A stretch of DNA of 46,267 bases from JAPLCX01 sp964460305 (GCA_964460305.1 CAYWRA010000007.1:1-46267), one strand, 5' to 3'; positions 16,468 through 25,197 are shown, counted from the first letter of the stretch. The notes: generated from the sequence alone by a model not told the origin. Program-made: numbers and translations.

Positions 16468-17955
16468 TTATTTCTTCCGCACCGTGCTCCCCTGCTTTCC
16501 TGCGTCCCTCACTTCATATCCCAAGGAAGACAGTTTCGCCCGAATGCGATCGGCGAGGTTAAAATCACGTTCTTCCCTCGATCTTTCCCTACAATCCATA
16601 AGACTCCTGACTTCCTCCTTGGAAAATGAGTCTTTCAGGAGCAGTTTTTCCATCTCATTTTTATCTACTGACTTCACCTCGATTATAAATTTCGCATCCC
16701 GCACATCCTCCGTGGAAATCACCTCCGGTATTTTTATTCCTATGCCGAGCAAACCGCAACATGCGCGTATATGCCTGGCCGCTTCCACGACGCGGTCCCT
16801 CCATCCCTGCCCCTTCCCGTCAATCTCCACGTTGATCGCGTTTATCATGAAAAAAACAACGCCTATGGCGCCCGCGGTATTGAAATCCTCATCCATGGCG
16901 GTTTCAAACTCCACAGGGCATCGGCCCGCAGGTTCAACGGTGCTCTCTATCGCCTTCTCGGCGCGGCCTATACACTCATCGATACGACGCAGAGCCGCCG
17001 CCGCCTCGGTAAGGGCGCTTTCGGAATAATCAATCGGGCTTCGGTAATGCTTGCTGATGAGAAAAAATCTGATCGCCCGAGGGGGATGCTTTTTGAATAT
17101 CTCCTTAAGCGTAAAGAAATTGCCCAAGGATTTCGACATCTTGGTCTGATCCACGGTCACGTGGGCGTTGTGCAGCCAGTAGCGTGCGGGCGCGCTCCCA
17201 GTGGCGCCCTCCGACTGTGCGATTTCGTTCTCGTGATGCGGGAAGATGAGATCCTGCCCTCCTCCGTGGATGTCAAACGACTCTCCCAGATACTTGGCCG
17301 ACATGGCGGAGCACTCTATGTGCCACCCGGGCCTGCCCTTTCCCCAGGGGCTCGGCCACTCAGGCTCTCCATCCTTCGCCGCTTTCCAGAGCGCGAAATC
17401 GAGGGGGTTCTTCTTTTGCTCGTTGACCTCCACACGCGCGCCGGCGAGGAGCTCTTCGGTGTCCCTTCCGGAGAATGCGCCGTATTTCTTATATACCCCC
17501 ACGTCAAAATACACATCGCCCCCCGACTCGTACGCAAGCCCTCGCTCCCAAAGCATCCCGATTATGCGTATCATCTCGGGGATGTGCCCGGTCGCCCGCG
17601 GCTCCACATCAGGCGCCCGCAAAGAGAGCTTCTGCGTATCGTCATGGAAGCTGCGTATGTATCGTTCCGCAAGCTCGGCGCAGCTTATACCCCGTTCCGC
17701 AGCGCGCTTTATGATCTTATCATCGATGTCGGTGACATTGCGGACGTAGTTCACCTTGTAGCCGCGATACTCGAGCCAGCGGACGATGACGTCGAATGCC
17801 ACCATCGCCCGCGCATGACCAACGTGGCAATCGTCGTACACCGTCGGCCCGCAGACGTAGATGCCCACCTCGCCGGCCTTGATGGGACGGAACTCCTCAA
17901 GACGCCTCGTGGCGGTGTTGTAGACCTTTAATTTACCCAAGTTCACCTTCTCCAT
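16468..17955 (-). CDS. cysS: Cysteinyl-tRNA synthetase
   Basis: Class I synthetase charging tRNA-Cys. YVCGPTVYDDCHVGHAR (about residues 28-44) contains the first zinc Cys and the HIGH-box (HVGH); GWHIECSAMS and HHENEIAQSEG provide the other zinc ligands; TKMSKSLGNF (about 264-273) is the KMSKS loop. A DALR-type anticodon domain follows and the C-terminus (DRIRAKLSSLGYEVRD) is typical. I prefer the ATG at 17955 (AAGG seven bases upstream); an ATG at 17961 adds two residues. In Bacillus cysS lies at the end of the mcsA-clpC-radA-ispDF run, as here, although gltX and cysE are absent. Confidence 0.96.
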   Translation of the reverse strand: MEKVNLGKLKVYNTATRRLEEFRPIKAGEVGIYVCGPTVYDDCHVGHARAMVAFDVIVRWLEYRGYKVNYVRNVTDIDDKIIKRAAERGISCAELAERYIRSFHDDTQKLSLRAPDVEPRATGHIPEMIRIIGMLWERGLAYESGGDVYFDVGVYKKYGAFSGRDTEELLAGARVEVNEQKKNPLDFALWKAAKDGEPEWPSPWGKGRPGWHIECSAMSAKYLGESFDIHGGGQDLIFPHHENEIAQSEGATGSAPARYWLHNAHVTVDQTKMSKSLGNFFTLKEIFKKHPPRAIRFFLISKHYRSPIDYSESALTEAAAALRRIDECIGRAEKAIESTVEPAGRCPVEFETAMDEDFNTAGAIGVVFFMINAINVEIDGKGQGWRDRVVEAARHIRACCGLLGIGIKIPEVISTEDVRDAKFIIEVKSVDKNEMEKLLLKDSFSKEEVRSLMDCRERSREERDFNLADRIRAKLSSLGYEVRDAGKQGSTVRKK

Positions 17956-17995
17956 TCCCATACCTTAAACTGAGCTAATCACCAACCATCGTATA

Positions 17996-18140
17996 AATCC
18001 CAAATCCCAAACCCCAAATCCCAATATTAGCGGCAAGAGTAAGTTATAAGCCAAAACTGGGGTAAAAATCTGCGTCTATCTGCGTTTATCTGCGGCCAAT
18101 TTTCCGCGTCTATCCGTGTTAATCCGTGGTTAAAATTAAC
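17996..18140. repeat. Period-7 tract plus 'ctgcgt/ccgcg' repeats
   Basis: An aaatccc-type tract (17996-18026) is followed by tandem 'tctgcgtctatctgcg'-like units (about 18070-18098) and 'cgtctatccgtg'-like units to 18130. The spacer between ispF and cysS is thus entirely repeat-derived. Confidence 0.65.
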
Positions 18141-18141
18141 C

Positions 18142-18615
18142 TCAAATCTTCTCAAGCAGCACCACGGCCATCGCCGCGATGCCCTCGCCGCGGCCACAAA
18201 ACCCCATACCCTCGGTGGTGGTAGCTTTTACACCCACCTCATCTTCCGGTCGCCCGATCACCGCCGCTATTTTCTTTCTCATCCCGTCGATGTGCGGAGC
18301 CATCCTCGGCTCCTCGGCGACGATAGTCGCATCCACATTGCCCACGCGGTATCCCTTTTCCAAGATCATCTCCGTCACTTTGCGGAGGAGCTCGGTGCTC
18401 GCGATGCCTTTGAAACGCGCGTCGCTGTCTGGAAAATGGACGCCTATATCCCCGAGGGCGAGCGCGCCGAGCATTGCGTCACATATCGCGTGGAGAAGCA
18501 CATCCGCGTCGGAGTGCCCTGCCAGGCCCTTCGTGTGGGGGACGTGAACGCCGCCTATGACGAGCCGCCTCCCCTCCGCGAAGCGATGGGCGTCAAAACC
18601 TATCCCGATTCTCAN
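18142..18615 (-). CDS. ispF: 2-C-methyl-D-erythritol 2,4-cyclodiphosphate synthase (start base in gap)
   Basis: MEP-pathway enzyme converting CDP-ME 2-phosphate to MEcPP with release of CMP. The frame continues upstream of an internal Met: RIGIGFDAHRFAEG (metal ligands D and H), then GGVHVPHTKGLAGHSDADV with further conserved residues, GDIGVHFPDSD, and the C-terminal KATTTEGMGFCGRGEG. The visible sequence begins at TGAGAATC..., so the A of the ATG is the first N of the gap. Total length about 157 residues is exactly normal. A second copy of the first 18 codons lies beyond the gap (18793-18847), an assembly effect. It follows ispD, as in many genomes. Confidence 0.93.
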   Translation of the reverse strand, partial: XRIGIGFDAHRFAEGRRLVIGGVHVPHTKGLAGHSDADVLLHAICDAMLGALALGDIGVHFPDSDARFKGIASTELLRKVTEMILEKGYRVGNVDATIVAEEPRMAPHIDGMRKKIAAVIGRPEDEVGVKATTTEGMGFCGRGEGIAAMAVVLLEKI

Positions 18616-18624
18616 NNNNNNNNN
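18615..18624. other. Assembly gap (10 N)
   Basis: Ten undetermined bases exactly at the ispF start codon. The 54 bases to the left (18561-18614) recur at 18793-18846 to the right, so this is a scaffold join at a graph branch, not a real 10-base unknown. Confidence 0.95.
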
Positions 18625-18847
18625 GCCCGTGATTTGGGCAGGCGCAAGGGGTGGACGCTGCCGCCAGGCCAGGCTCGATGCTTTCGGCGATGAGGGGAAA
18701 ACGTCTCGGGCGTGCGGTCGCTTCGTCGAATGCCGATGCGACCAGTCTCAAAGATGCTCTTTCTTCTTTCGGCAAGGGTTGTTGGTTTGTTGCGAGCCGC
18801 CTCCCCTCCGCGAAGCGATGGGCGTCAAAACCTATCCCGATTCTCAT
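18625..18847 (-). pseudogene. Chimeric duplicate of the ispF 5' end (probable assembly artefact)
   Basis: The minus-strand frame starts MRIGIGFDAHRFAEGRRL, identical to IspF, then diverges into unrelated residues (ATNQQPLPKEE...) that run into the gap. The 168 bases at 18625-18792 are not recognisable. The most economical reading is that 18847 joins directly to 18614 in the true chromosome and that this branch is a strain variant or chimeric contig end. A genuine tandem duplication cannot be excluded. Confidence 0.6.
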
Positions 18848-18905
18848 TTAACGGCCCCCTGAAAATAACTCTCAAATGATAGCATAATCGACACCGGCAG
18901 ACAGC

Positions 18906-18992
18906 GAGTGGGAGAATCGGGGAATGAGCGAGCCGGCGACTCTGAAGCTGTAAAATCGCCCACTCACCCTTTCTCCCATTCGCCGACTCGAT
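18906..18992. repeat. 'gagtgggagaatcgg' inverted element, copy 1
   Basis: gagtgggagaat...gcgac at the left is complementary to cgcccactcacc...attcgccgactcg at the right. Another copy, in the opposite orientation, is at 25198-25285. Its right end supplies the last codons and stop of ispD. Confidence 0.65.
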
Positions 18993-19731
18993 CTTCCCCC
19001 ACTCTCTCCCCTCTCCTTTGGGATTTGGGATTTGGGATTTGGGATTTTCTTCTTAGTATCTCCTCTCCCCTTCCCACATCCTCCCGCACAGTAATCTTGA
19101 TATTGTCGCTACTCCCCTCAACCACCGCAACCTCATGGCCGACAAGCTCCACGAGCATGGCATCGTCCGTCGCCGAGATCCCGCGAGCCTCCGCGTTGTG
19201 ATATGCGCGCCGCAACAGCTTTGCGTCGAACACCTGCGGGGTCTGAATAGCCCGAAGTTTCCTCCTGTCGAGCGAACGGCTCACGGTTCCCGGATCCGTC
19301 ACCTCTTTGATCGTGTCCACGACCTCGACAGCCGGGATCGCCGCGCCCTTCACGCGTGCGCCCCCCATCAACCGCTGCAATAACTCCGCGGTGATAAACG
19401 GGCGCGCCACATCGTGGACGGCGATCAACGATACCTCTGCCGGAACGACGCGCAATGCCGCGGCCACCGAATCCTGTCTCCTCTCACCGCCGGCGACCCA
19501 TGCGAAAATCTTTCCAAACGGCCAGCGGCTCGGCGCCTCCTTTTGGAAAGAGGCGAGCAACCCCGGCTGCACGGCGACGCAGATGCCGTCAATGAGGTCG
19601 GAACCTTGCAACACCTCAAGCGAATAGCTGTGGAGCGGCTTGCCGCCGATCCGGAGGCGCGCCTTGCACGCGCTCCCCATCCTGAGCCCCGCCCCCGCCG
19701 CCACGACTATGGCTACTGTCTTCATACTCAT
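18964..19731 (-). CDS. ispD: 2-C-methyl-D-erythritol 4-phosphate cytidylyltransferase with repeat-derived tail
   Basis: Second cytosol-facing step of the MEP pathway: CTP + MEP to CDP-ME. The nucleotide-binding loop AAGAGLRMG (about residues 11-19) precedes KARLRIGGKPL; GGERRQDSVAAAL (about 81-93), VHDVARPF (about 105-112) and TPQVFD (about 174-179) are diagnostic, with TDDAMLVE near 201. The enzyme proper ends around residue 228 (VGRGEEILRRK). About 27 extra residues, beginning SQIPNPKSQ, are translated from the intergenic period-7 repeat and then from the adjoining inverted element. The start may be the first or third codon (both Met). Confidence 0.93.
   Translation of the reverse strand: MSMKTVAIVVAAGAGLRMGSACKARLRIGGKPLHSYSLEVLQGSDLIDGICVAVQPGLLASFQKEAPSRWPFGKIFAWVAGGERRQDSVAAALRVVPAEVSLIAVHDVARPFITAELLQRLMGGARVKGAAIPAVEVVDTIKEVTDPGTVSRSLDRRKLRAIQTPQVFDAKLLRRAYHNAEARGISATDDAMLVELVGHEVAVVEGSSDNIKITVREDVGRGEEILRRKSQIPNPKSQRRGERVGEDRVGEWEKG
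19018..19046. repeat. (GGGATTT)n tract inside the ispD 3' end
   Basis: Four consecutive heptamers within the coding frame of ispD; on the minus strand they encode KSQIPNP-type residues. Confidence 0.9.
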
Positions 19732-19752
19732 CTCTTTGAATCACAGTTAAGT

Positions 19753-19806
19753 TTCACCGCGGAGGCGCACCCCAAAGGGGCCCCCTCGGGGGAGGACGCG
19801 GAGAAC
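19753..19806. repeat. Composite ctctgtgg/G+C palindrome repeat, inverted copy
   Basis: Reading the minus strand gives ctccgcgtcctccccc, a GGGGGCCCCTTTGGGG palindrome and cgcctccgcggtgaaac, the same layout as at 26505-26570 and 43590-43650 but in the opposite orientation. Confidence 0.6.
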
Positions 19807-19820
19807 CAAAATAAATATCT

Positions 19821-19954
19821 TTTCACAAAGAGTAAAAGAGGCTAAGAGATACGAGGACAGTTATGTGGGATAATCACCCCCACCCATCCCCCCTTCGGAG
19901 GGGGAGGGTTAGGGAGGGGGGCTGCCTTTTTCTCTCTTTTACTCTTTGTAAAAA
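19821..19954. mobile_element. MITE-like inverted-repeat element, copy 2
   Basis: Ends tttcacaaagagtaaaagag and ctcttttactctttgtaaaa. The core contains taatcacccccacccatc followed by a G-rich strand (ggagggggagggttaggga), able to fold as a long hairpin. About 134 bp, no coding capacity. Confidence 0.8.
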
Positions 19955-20050
19955 ATTGTCTCCTTTTATTTGGGATTTGTCCTCCTGAGGCGCCCGCGCC
20001 ATAGGCGGATCCGCCTTGGGCGGGGGATTTTGGATTTTTCACTTCGTGTA

Positions 20051-21454
20051 CTATTCTTTGTCATTCGTCATTGGGATTTGGGATTTGGGATTTGCTTTTA
20101 TAATTCCCCTCACCGCTTCCCCCACCGTCTCAAACGGTACGAGCTTCAGTCCGAAGCGCTCCATCCCCTCGCCGGCGCTGGAGCGCGGGAGGACGGCGCG
20201 CTGGAAACCCAGCTTGCCCGCCTCGCGCAGGCGCCGTTCGGCATGCTGGCATCCCCTGAGCTCTCCACCCAAGCCGACCTCCCCGAGTGCGATGATATCC
20301 GGCGCGACCGGCGCGACCCTAAGGCTCGACGCGAGGGCGAGCGAGATGGCGAGGTCGATGGCCGTCTCGTCGACCGTCAACCCCCCGGCGACGCTGACGA
20401 ACACGTCCCGGTCGCGGAGGCTTACTCCAGCGCGCGTTTCAAGCACCGCGATCAACATGCACAACCTGTTGTAATCTATTCCCAAACTCCTCCGCTGGGG
20501 AACGCCGAAGCTACGGGCGCCTACGAGCGCCTGGATCTCCACGAGAATGGGCCTGGTCCCCTCCATGGCGGGCGTCACCACGCTGCCGGCGTTTTCCGGC
20601 CTGCGCTCCTGCAGGAACAACCGGGAGGGATCTCCGACCTCCTTCAGCCCCCCCGGTCCCATGGAAAATATGCCGACTTCCTCCGTGGAGCCGAATCGGT
20701 TCTTCTGGGTTCTCAGCACGCGATACGCCTGGTGCCGGTCGCCCTCAAAGTAGAGGACCGTGTCAACCATATGCTCCAGCATGCGAGGGCCCGCGATGTC
20801 GCCCGACTTCGTCACGTGCCCCACGATAAAAACGCCGATCCCCTTGCTCTTTGCCGTACGCATGAGCACGGCCGCACATTCCCTCACCTGATTCACACTG
20901 CCCGGGGAGGAGGGAACGTCCGGATGATACACGATCTGGATGGAATCGACGACCAGGATCGATGCGTCCGTCCGCTCCACCTCTGCGACGATCGCCTCCA
21001 CGTCCGCTTCGCACAGGACGAACAGCGTTTCCGCCTCCGCCCCTATCCGCTTCGCGCGAAGTTTCGTCTGCGAGAAAGACTCCTCAGCGCTAACGTAGAG
21101 CACTCGCGCTCCCTTCGCGGCGAGCGCGGCCGAGATCTGCAACATGAGAGTCGATTTTCCGATCCCCGGCTCGCCCCCGATGAGGATAAACGATCCGGGA
21201 ACGATCCCGCCGCCGAGGAGGCCGTCGAATTCCGAGACGCCCGTCCGCATCCGCTCTCCCTTAGATTCATCGGGGTCTCCTATATTTCGCGCCGATTCCC
21301 CGGAGGCGGGCGGATGTCCCTTCCCCTGCTTCCGCACCGGTCCCTCCTCGAGGGAATTCCAGGCGCCGCAGCCGGGACACTTCCCAAACCACCGCGTCGA
21401 TTCGTGACCGCAGGCGTTGCATACAAATAGGGATTTGATTTTAGAGTCTTTCAT
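20051..21454 (-). CDS. radA: DNA repair protein RadA with repeat-derived tail
   Basis: RecA-like branch-migration ATPase (RadA/Sms). N-terminal C4 zinc finger CNACGHES...CPGCG at about residues 13-30; Walker A GEPGIGKST (about 93-101); RadA-specific KNRFGS (about 251-256); C-terminal Lon-protease-like domain from about residue 290 (GLTVDETAIDLAISLALASS). The normal protein ends near RGIIK; the final 14 residues (ANPKSQIPMTNDKE) come from a (GGGATTT)n tract and the adjoining tgtcatt repeat. radA follows clpC, as in Bacillus, but the usual next gene disA is absent and ispD follows instead. Confidence 0.95.
   Translation of the reverse strand: MKDSKIKSLFVCNACGHESTRWFGKCPGCGAWNSLEEGPVRKQGKGHPPASGESARNIGDPDESKGERMRTGVSEFDGLLGGGIVPGSFILIGGEPGIGKSTLMLQISAALAAKGARVLYVSAEESFSQTKLRAKRIGAEAETLFVLCEADVEAIVAEVERTDASILVVDSIQIVYHPDVPSSPGSVNQVRECAAVLMRTAKSKGIGVFIVGHVTKSGDIAGPRMLEHMVDTVLYFEGDRHQAYRVLRTQKNRFGSTEEVGIFSMGPGGLKEVGDPSRLFLQERRPENAGSVVTPAMEGTRPILVEIQALVGARSFGVPQRRSLGIDYNRLCMLIAVLETRAGVSLRDRDVFVSVAGGLTVDETAIDLAISLALASSLRVAPVAPDIIALGEVGLGGELRGCQHAERRLREAGKLGFQRAVLPRSSAGEGMERFGLKLVPFETVGEAVRGIIKANPKSQIPMTNDKE
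20070..20095. repeat. (GGGATTT)n tract inside the radA 3' end
   Basis: Three and a half heptamers, in frame within the end of radA, preceded by tttgtcattcgtcatt (20056-20071). Confidence 0.85.
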
Positions 21455-21565
21455 GGCGCAACGAATCCCATGCGTGGATAGGCGTCAAAGGGACAAGCGG
21501 CCCCCATTGGGTGAATCATCGGGCTATGCCGCGGAGTGACATCACGTGGAGCAAACTAACAACCG

Positions 21566-24022
21566 CTACTTCAGATCAGGGAACTCCAGCTCTTTCCCGT
21601 CGGAGCTGACCGCCACGGTCGACCCCTTCTTGACTTTCCCCCGGAGTATCTCTTCCGCAAGTCTGTCCTCGATACACCGTTCGATCGCCCTCCGGAGAGG
21701 CCTTGCGCCGAACTGGGGGTTGTATCCCTTCTCGATGAGGTAATTCCTGGCTTTATCGTCAAGCGTGATGTGCACTCCCTGGTTCCGCAGGCGCTCCTCC
21801 ACCTTCTGCGTCTCGATGTCCACGATCTTCGTCAAATCGTCCCTGTTGAGCGCCCTGAAGACGATGGTGTCGTCAACACGGTTGAGGAACTCGGGTTTGA
21901 ACGACTTCTTGACCTCCCCCATGATCTTGTCTTTCATCCCGCGGTAATCGGAGGCCTCGTCCGCCGCGCCGAATCCGACGGTGGTCTGTTTCCTCAAGAG
22001 CTCCGCGCCGATGTTGGAGGTCATGATCACGACGGTATTCCGAAAGTTGACCGCGCGGCCGAGGCTGTCGGTAAGCTTCCCCTCCTCCAGTATCTGGAGC
22101 AGCACGTGCATGACGTCGGGATGGGCCTTTTCGACCTCGTCGAAGAGGACGATGGAATAGGGGCGCCGCCGCACCTGCTCGGTGAGCTGCCCCCCCTCCT
22201 CATAACCGACGTATCCGGGCGGCGAGCCCGTGAGCCGGGACGCTGAGAATTTTTCGGCATACTCGGACATGTCGAGCTGAATGAGCGCGTCCTCGTCGCC
22301 GAACATGAATTCCGCCATCGCCTTCGCGAGGAGCGTCTTCCCAACCCCCGTCGGTCCGAGGAAGATGAACGATCCGATCGGTCGCCGAGGGTCCTTAAGC
22401 TGCGCGCGGGAGCGCCTGAGCGCCTTCGATATCGTACCCACCCCCTCATCCTGCCCCACGACGGTTTTCTGGAGCTCCTCCTCCATGCGCAGCAGCTTCT
22501 CCGTCTCCGCCTCTTCGAGACGCGAGACGGGGACGCCGGTCCATTTGGATACGATCTGGGCGATGTCCTCCTCCGACACCTTTACCACCTTGTTGATCTG
22601 CTCCTCGCGCCATTTCGTGAGCACGGTCTGGAGGCTGCCCCTCCTCTTCTTCTCCTGGTCCCTTAAGCCAGCCGCCTTCTCGAAATTCTGCTCCTTGATC
22701 ATCTCCTCTTTCTGCTTCTTAAGTATATCGATCTCCTCCTCGATCTCCTTGAGGTCGGGGGGGCGCGTCATCACGGAGATCCTCGCCTTGGCGCCTGCCT
22801 CGTCTATCAGGTCAATCGCCTTGTCGGGGAGGAACCGGCCTGTCACGTAGCGGTCCGAGAGCTCGGCGGCGGCGCCAAGGGCCTCATCCGCGTATGCGAC
22901 TCTGTGGTGCTCCTCGTACTTCCTACGGAGCCCCCTCAGGATCTCCACCGTCTGGACGACCGTCGGCGGCTCGACGAGGATCGTCTGGAAACGCCGCTCC
23001 AGGGCGGCGTCCTTCTCGATGTATTTCCTGTACTCGTTCATGGTGGTCGCGCCCACGCACTGGAGCTCGCCGCGTGAGAGGGCGGGCTTCAGTATGTTCG
23101 AAGCGTCGATGGCCCCCTCTGCCGCTCCAGCCCCCACGATCGTGTGCAACTCGTCGATGAACAGAATGACGTTCTGCGCCTTCCTGATCTCGTCCATAAC
23201 CGCCTTGATACGTTCCTCGAACTGGCCGCGGTATTTCGTCCCCGCCACCATCAGCGCCAGGTCCAGCGTAATGAGCTCCCTGTCGCGCAGGAGCTCGGGG
23301 ACTTCTCCCGAAACGATCCTCTGTGCAAGCCCCTCCACAATCGCCGTTTTCCCGACCCCCGCTTCGCCGAGAAGGACCGGGTTGTTCTTCCTACGCCTGC
23401 ACAAAACTTGTACGAGCCGCTCTATCTCCGTCTGCCGGCCGATGATCGGATCGAGCTTCCCGGACCTGGCAAGCTCGGTGAGGTTCCGCCCGAACGCCTT
23501 GAGGGCTGGGAACTTGCCCTTCGCGGCGGGCTGGGCATGCTCCTCCTCGAAACCCTCCCCCTCCTCCCGGGGTTGCTGCTCCATCGTCGTCTGGAGCTCC
23601 CTCAAAACCTCCTGGCGGGTCTTCTCGAGGTCGACGTTGAGGCTGCGGAGGATTTTCGATGCGACGCCCTCCCCCTCTTGTAATAGCCCGAGGAGGAGAT
23701 GCTCGGTCCCTATATACGTGTGGTTGAGATTCCTGGCCTCTTCGACAGCGAGCTCGATCACCTTCTTCGCCCTGGCTGTGAGTGGGATGTCTCCAATGAC
23801 CTTTGTCTCCGGGCCGCTCCCCACCGCCTTCTCCACCTCTATGCGGATCGTCTCGAAATCGATGCCCATGCCTCGCAGGACGTTCACCGCCACCCCCTGG
23901 CCGAGACGGATCAGGCCGAGGAGAAGGTGCTCGGTGCCGATGTAGTTGTGGTTGAACCGGTCCGCTTCCTTGCGGGCAAGGATGATCACTCTTCTCGCTC
24001 TGTCAGTAAAACGGTCAAACAT
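21566..24022 (-). CDS. clpC: ATP-dependent Clp protease ATPase subunit ClpC
   Basis: Hsp100 unfoldase that feeds ClpP; in Firmicutes it recognises arginine-phosphorylated proteins marked by McsB. Two Clp_N repeats (about residues 1-145: MFDRFTDRARR..., both containing YIGTEHLLLGL), first AAA+ domain with GEAGVGKTA (about 210), a UVR/middle segment (KEQNFEKAAGLRDQE, about 430), second AAA+ domain with GPTGVGKT (about 550) and DMSEYAE, and a D2-small C-terminal domain. I begin at MFDRFTD (24022) because 15 upstream codons are non-homologous and repeat-like. Length 818 matches the family. No adjacent ctsR is present. The mcsB gene is upstream with a 96-bp spacer. Confidence 0.97.
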   Translation of the reverse strand: MFDRFTDRARRVIILARKEADRFNHNYIGTEHLLLGLIRLGQGVAVNVLRGMGIDFETIRIEVEKAVGSGPETKVIGDIPLTARAKKVIELAVEEARNLNHTYIGTEHLLLGLLQEGEGVASKILRSLNVDLEKTRQEVLRELQTTMEQQPREEGEGFEEEHAQPAAKGKFPALKAFGRNLTELARSGKLDPIIGRQTEIERLVQVLCRRRKNNPVLLGEAGVGKTAIVEGLAQRIVSGEVPELLRDRELITLDLALMVAGTKYRGQFEERIKAVMDEIRKAQNVILFIDELHTIVGAGAAEGAIDASNILKPALSRGELQCVGATTMNEYRKYIEKDAALERRFQTILVEPPTVVQTVEILRGLRRKYEEHHRVAYADEALGAAAELSDRYVTGRFLPDKAIDLIDEAGAKARISVMTRPPDLKEIEEEIDILKKQKEEMIKEQNFEKAAGLRDQEKKRRGSLQTVLTKWREEQINKVVKVSEEDIAQIVSKWTGVPVSRLEEAETEKLLRMEEELQKTVVGQDEGVGTISKALRRSRAQLKDPRRPIGSFIFLGPTGVGKTLLAKAMAEFMFGDEDALIQLDMSEYAEKFSASRLTGSPPGYVGYEEGGQLTEQVRRRPYSIVLFDEVEKAHPDVMHVLLQILEEGKLTDSLGRAVNFRNTVVIMTSNIGAELLRKQTTVGFGAADEASDYRGMKDKIMGEVKKSFKPEFLNRVDDTIVFRALNRDDLTKIVDIETQKVEERLRNQGVHITLDDKARNYLIEKGYNPQFGARPLRRAIERCIEDRLAEEILRGKVKKGSTVAVSSDGKELEFPDLK

Positions 24023-24118
24023 GGTTGACTCCGTCAACAAATCCCAGCCCGCCGCATGGCGGGGCAAATCCCAATAAGTATTGGCTCATAATAATATCAC
24101 CCCCACGGTCAAATATAT

Positions 24119-25168
24119 CTAACGACGTCCAAGCTTCGCGCGGATCAGGTCCGCGCGGACGACGTCGCGTTCCTCCGGTTTCAACTCCCGCCCCGCCAGT
24201 TTCTGGAGGTGCGCTGGCTGCGTAACGATAAAGAGCTCGTTGATCGCGCCGAGATCGATGTCGATAATGTGAAAGTCGATCCCGAGCTTGAGCGCGGAAA
24301 GGAGGTCGATCGTTTCCTTGGATGAAATAATCCGGGCGCTCGTCAGCATGCCGTAGGCCCTGCATACCCGATCCTCCAACGCTTTGAGGTTTCTCTTGAA
24401 AAGCGCCTGCTGCGCCTTTTTCTCATGTTCCACGATCTGGTTGATGACCTTCTCCAGGTTCTCCACGATGTCCTTCTCCGCCAGGCCAAGCGTGACCTGG
24501 TTGGAAATCTGGAAGAGGTTTCCCGACGCCTCCGTCCCCTCTCCGTAGAGGCCCCTCACCGCCAACCCCAGCTTGGCGATCGCCTGCACAACCTGGTTGA
24601 TCTGATTCGCCATCACCAGGCCGGGGAGATGGAGCATCACTGACGCCCTCATGCCGGTGCCAACGTTCGTGGGGCAGGAGGTGAGATACCCCACGGTCGG
24701 GAGAAAGGCGTACTCAACGGATTTTTCTATTTCGTTGTCCAGCTCGTCGATCTGCGCAAGGGCTTCCTTGAGCTGGAAGCCCGACCTGAGAATCTGGAGG
24801 CGGAGATGGTCTTCCTCGTTGACCATCAGGCTCATGATCTCCTTATCTCCGATCACCAACGCGCTCCCCTCGTCCCCCCTTGCATGTTCACGGCTTATCA
24901 GGTGGCGTTCGACGAGGAATTGCCTGTCCAGTTCCGCCAGTTCATCGAGGCGGACCGAGAGCGAGCCCTGCATCAACCGGGAACAATCGAGGCTGTCCTC
25001 TATGAGATCACGCACCTTCTTGCGCATCTCGCCGTTCGCGCGGCCGGGGAAAGCGAAGCCGCGCACGTTCCTGGCGAACCGCACCCGGCTGCTCACCACG
25101 ATCTTGGCGTCAGGGCCCCCTCCCATCAGCCACTCGGCTTCGCGGTTCAGAAGTATTTCGATGCTCAT
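24119..25168 (-). CDS. mcsB: Protein-arginine kinase McsB
   Basis: Phosphagen-kinase-fold enzyme that phosphorylates protein arginines, tagging proteins for ClpCP. SSRVRFARNVRGFAFPG (about residues 26-42) is the ATP-binding arginine-rich segment, SCPTNVGTGMRASVMLHLPG (about 167-186) the catalytic Cys/NxGxG region of the family, and RGLYGEGTEASGNLFQISNQ (about 208-227) the substrate/nucleotide segment. Length 349 is typical. It sits between mcsA and clpC, the standard functional trio. Regulation by CtsR, usual in Firmicutes, is not supported because no ctsR or CtsR-like box is visible. Confidence 0.96.
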   Translation of the reverse strand: MSIEILLNREAEWLMGGGPDAKIVVSSRVRFARNVRGFAFPGRANGEMRKKVRDLIEDSLDCSRLMQGSLSVRLDELAELDRQFLVERHLISREHARGDEGSALVIGDKEIMSLMVNEEDHLRLQILRSGFQLKEALAQIDELDNEIEKSVEYAFLPTVGYLTSCPTNVGTGMRASVMLHLPGLVMANQINQVVQAIAKLGLAVRGLYGEGTEASGNLFQISNQVTLGLAEKDIVENLEKVINQIVEHEKKAQQALFKRNLKALEDRVCRAYGMLTSARIISSKETIDLLSALKLGIDFHIIDIDLGAINELFIVTQPAHLQKLAGRELKPEERDVVRADLIRAKLGRR

Positions 25169-25197
25169 CGTTCCTGCCTTAGACCAAACCCCAAAGT

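Larger units (their letters stand above)
19732..20050. other. Intergenic region between radA and ispD filled with repeats
   Basis: Holds the composite 'caccgcgg...ccgcgg' repeat with a G+C palindrome (19753-19806), MITE-like element copy 2 (19821-19954), and another tttggga stretch (about 19970-19980) with a short palindromic 'cgcccgcgcc...ggcgg' segment to 20027. No coding frame is credible. Confidence 0.7.

Noticed and set aside
16771..17931. 386-codon plus-strand frame opposite cysS
   Set aside because: Antisense of a full-length synthetase.
18593..18847. Second ispF gene
   Set aside because: Only 18 codons match IspF before unrelated sequence, and the duplication has the size expected of an assembly overlap.
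19018..19046. Period-7 repeats as a CRISPR array
   Set aside because: The units are 7 bp with no spacers and no cas genes are present.
19970..21430. Long plus-strand frame opposite radA
   Set aside because: Antisense to RadA, which has complete motifs and normal length. No family-like features in the shadow.
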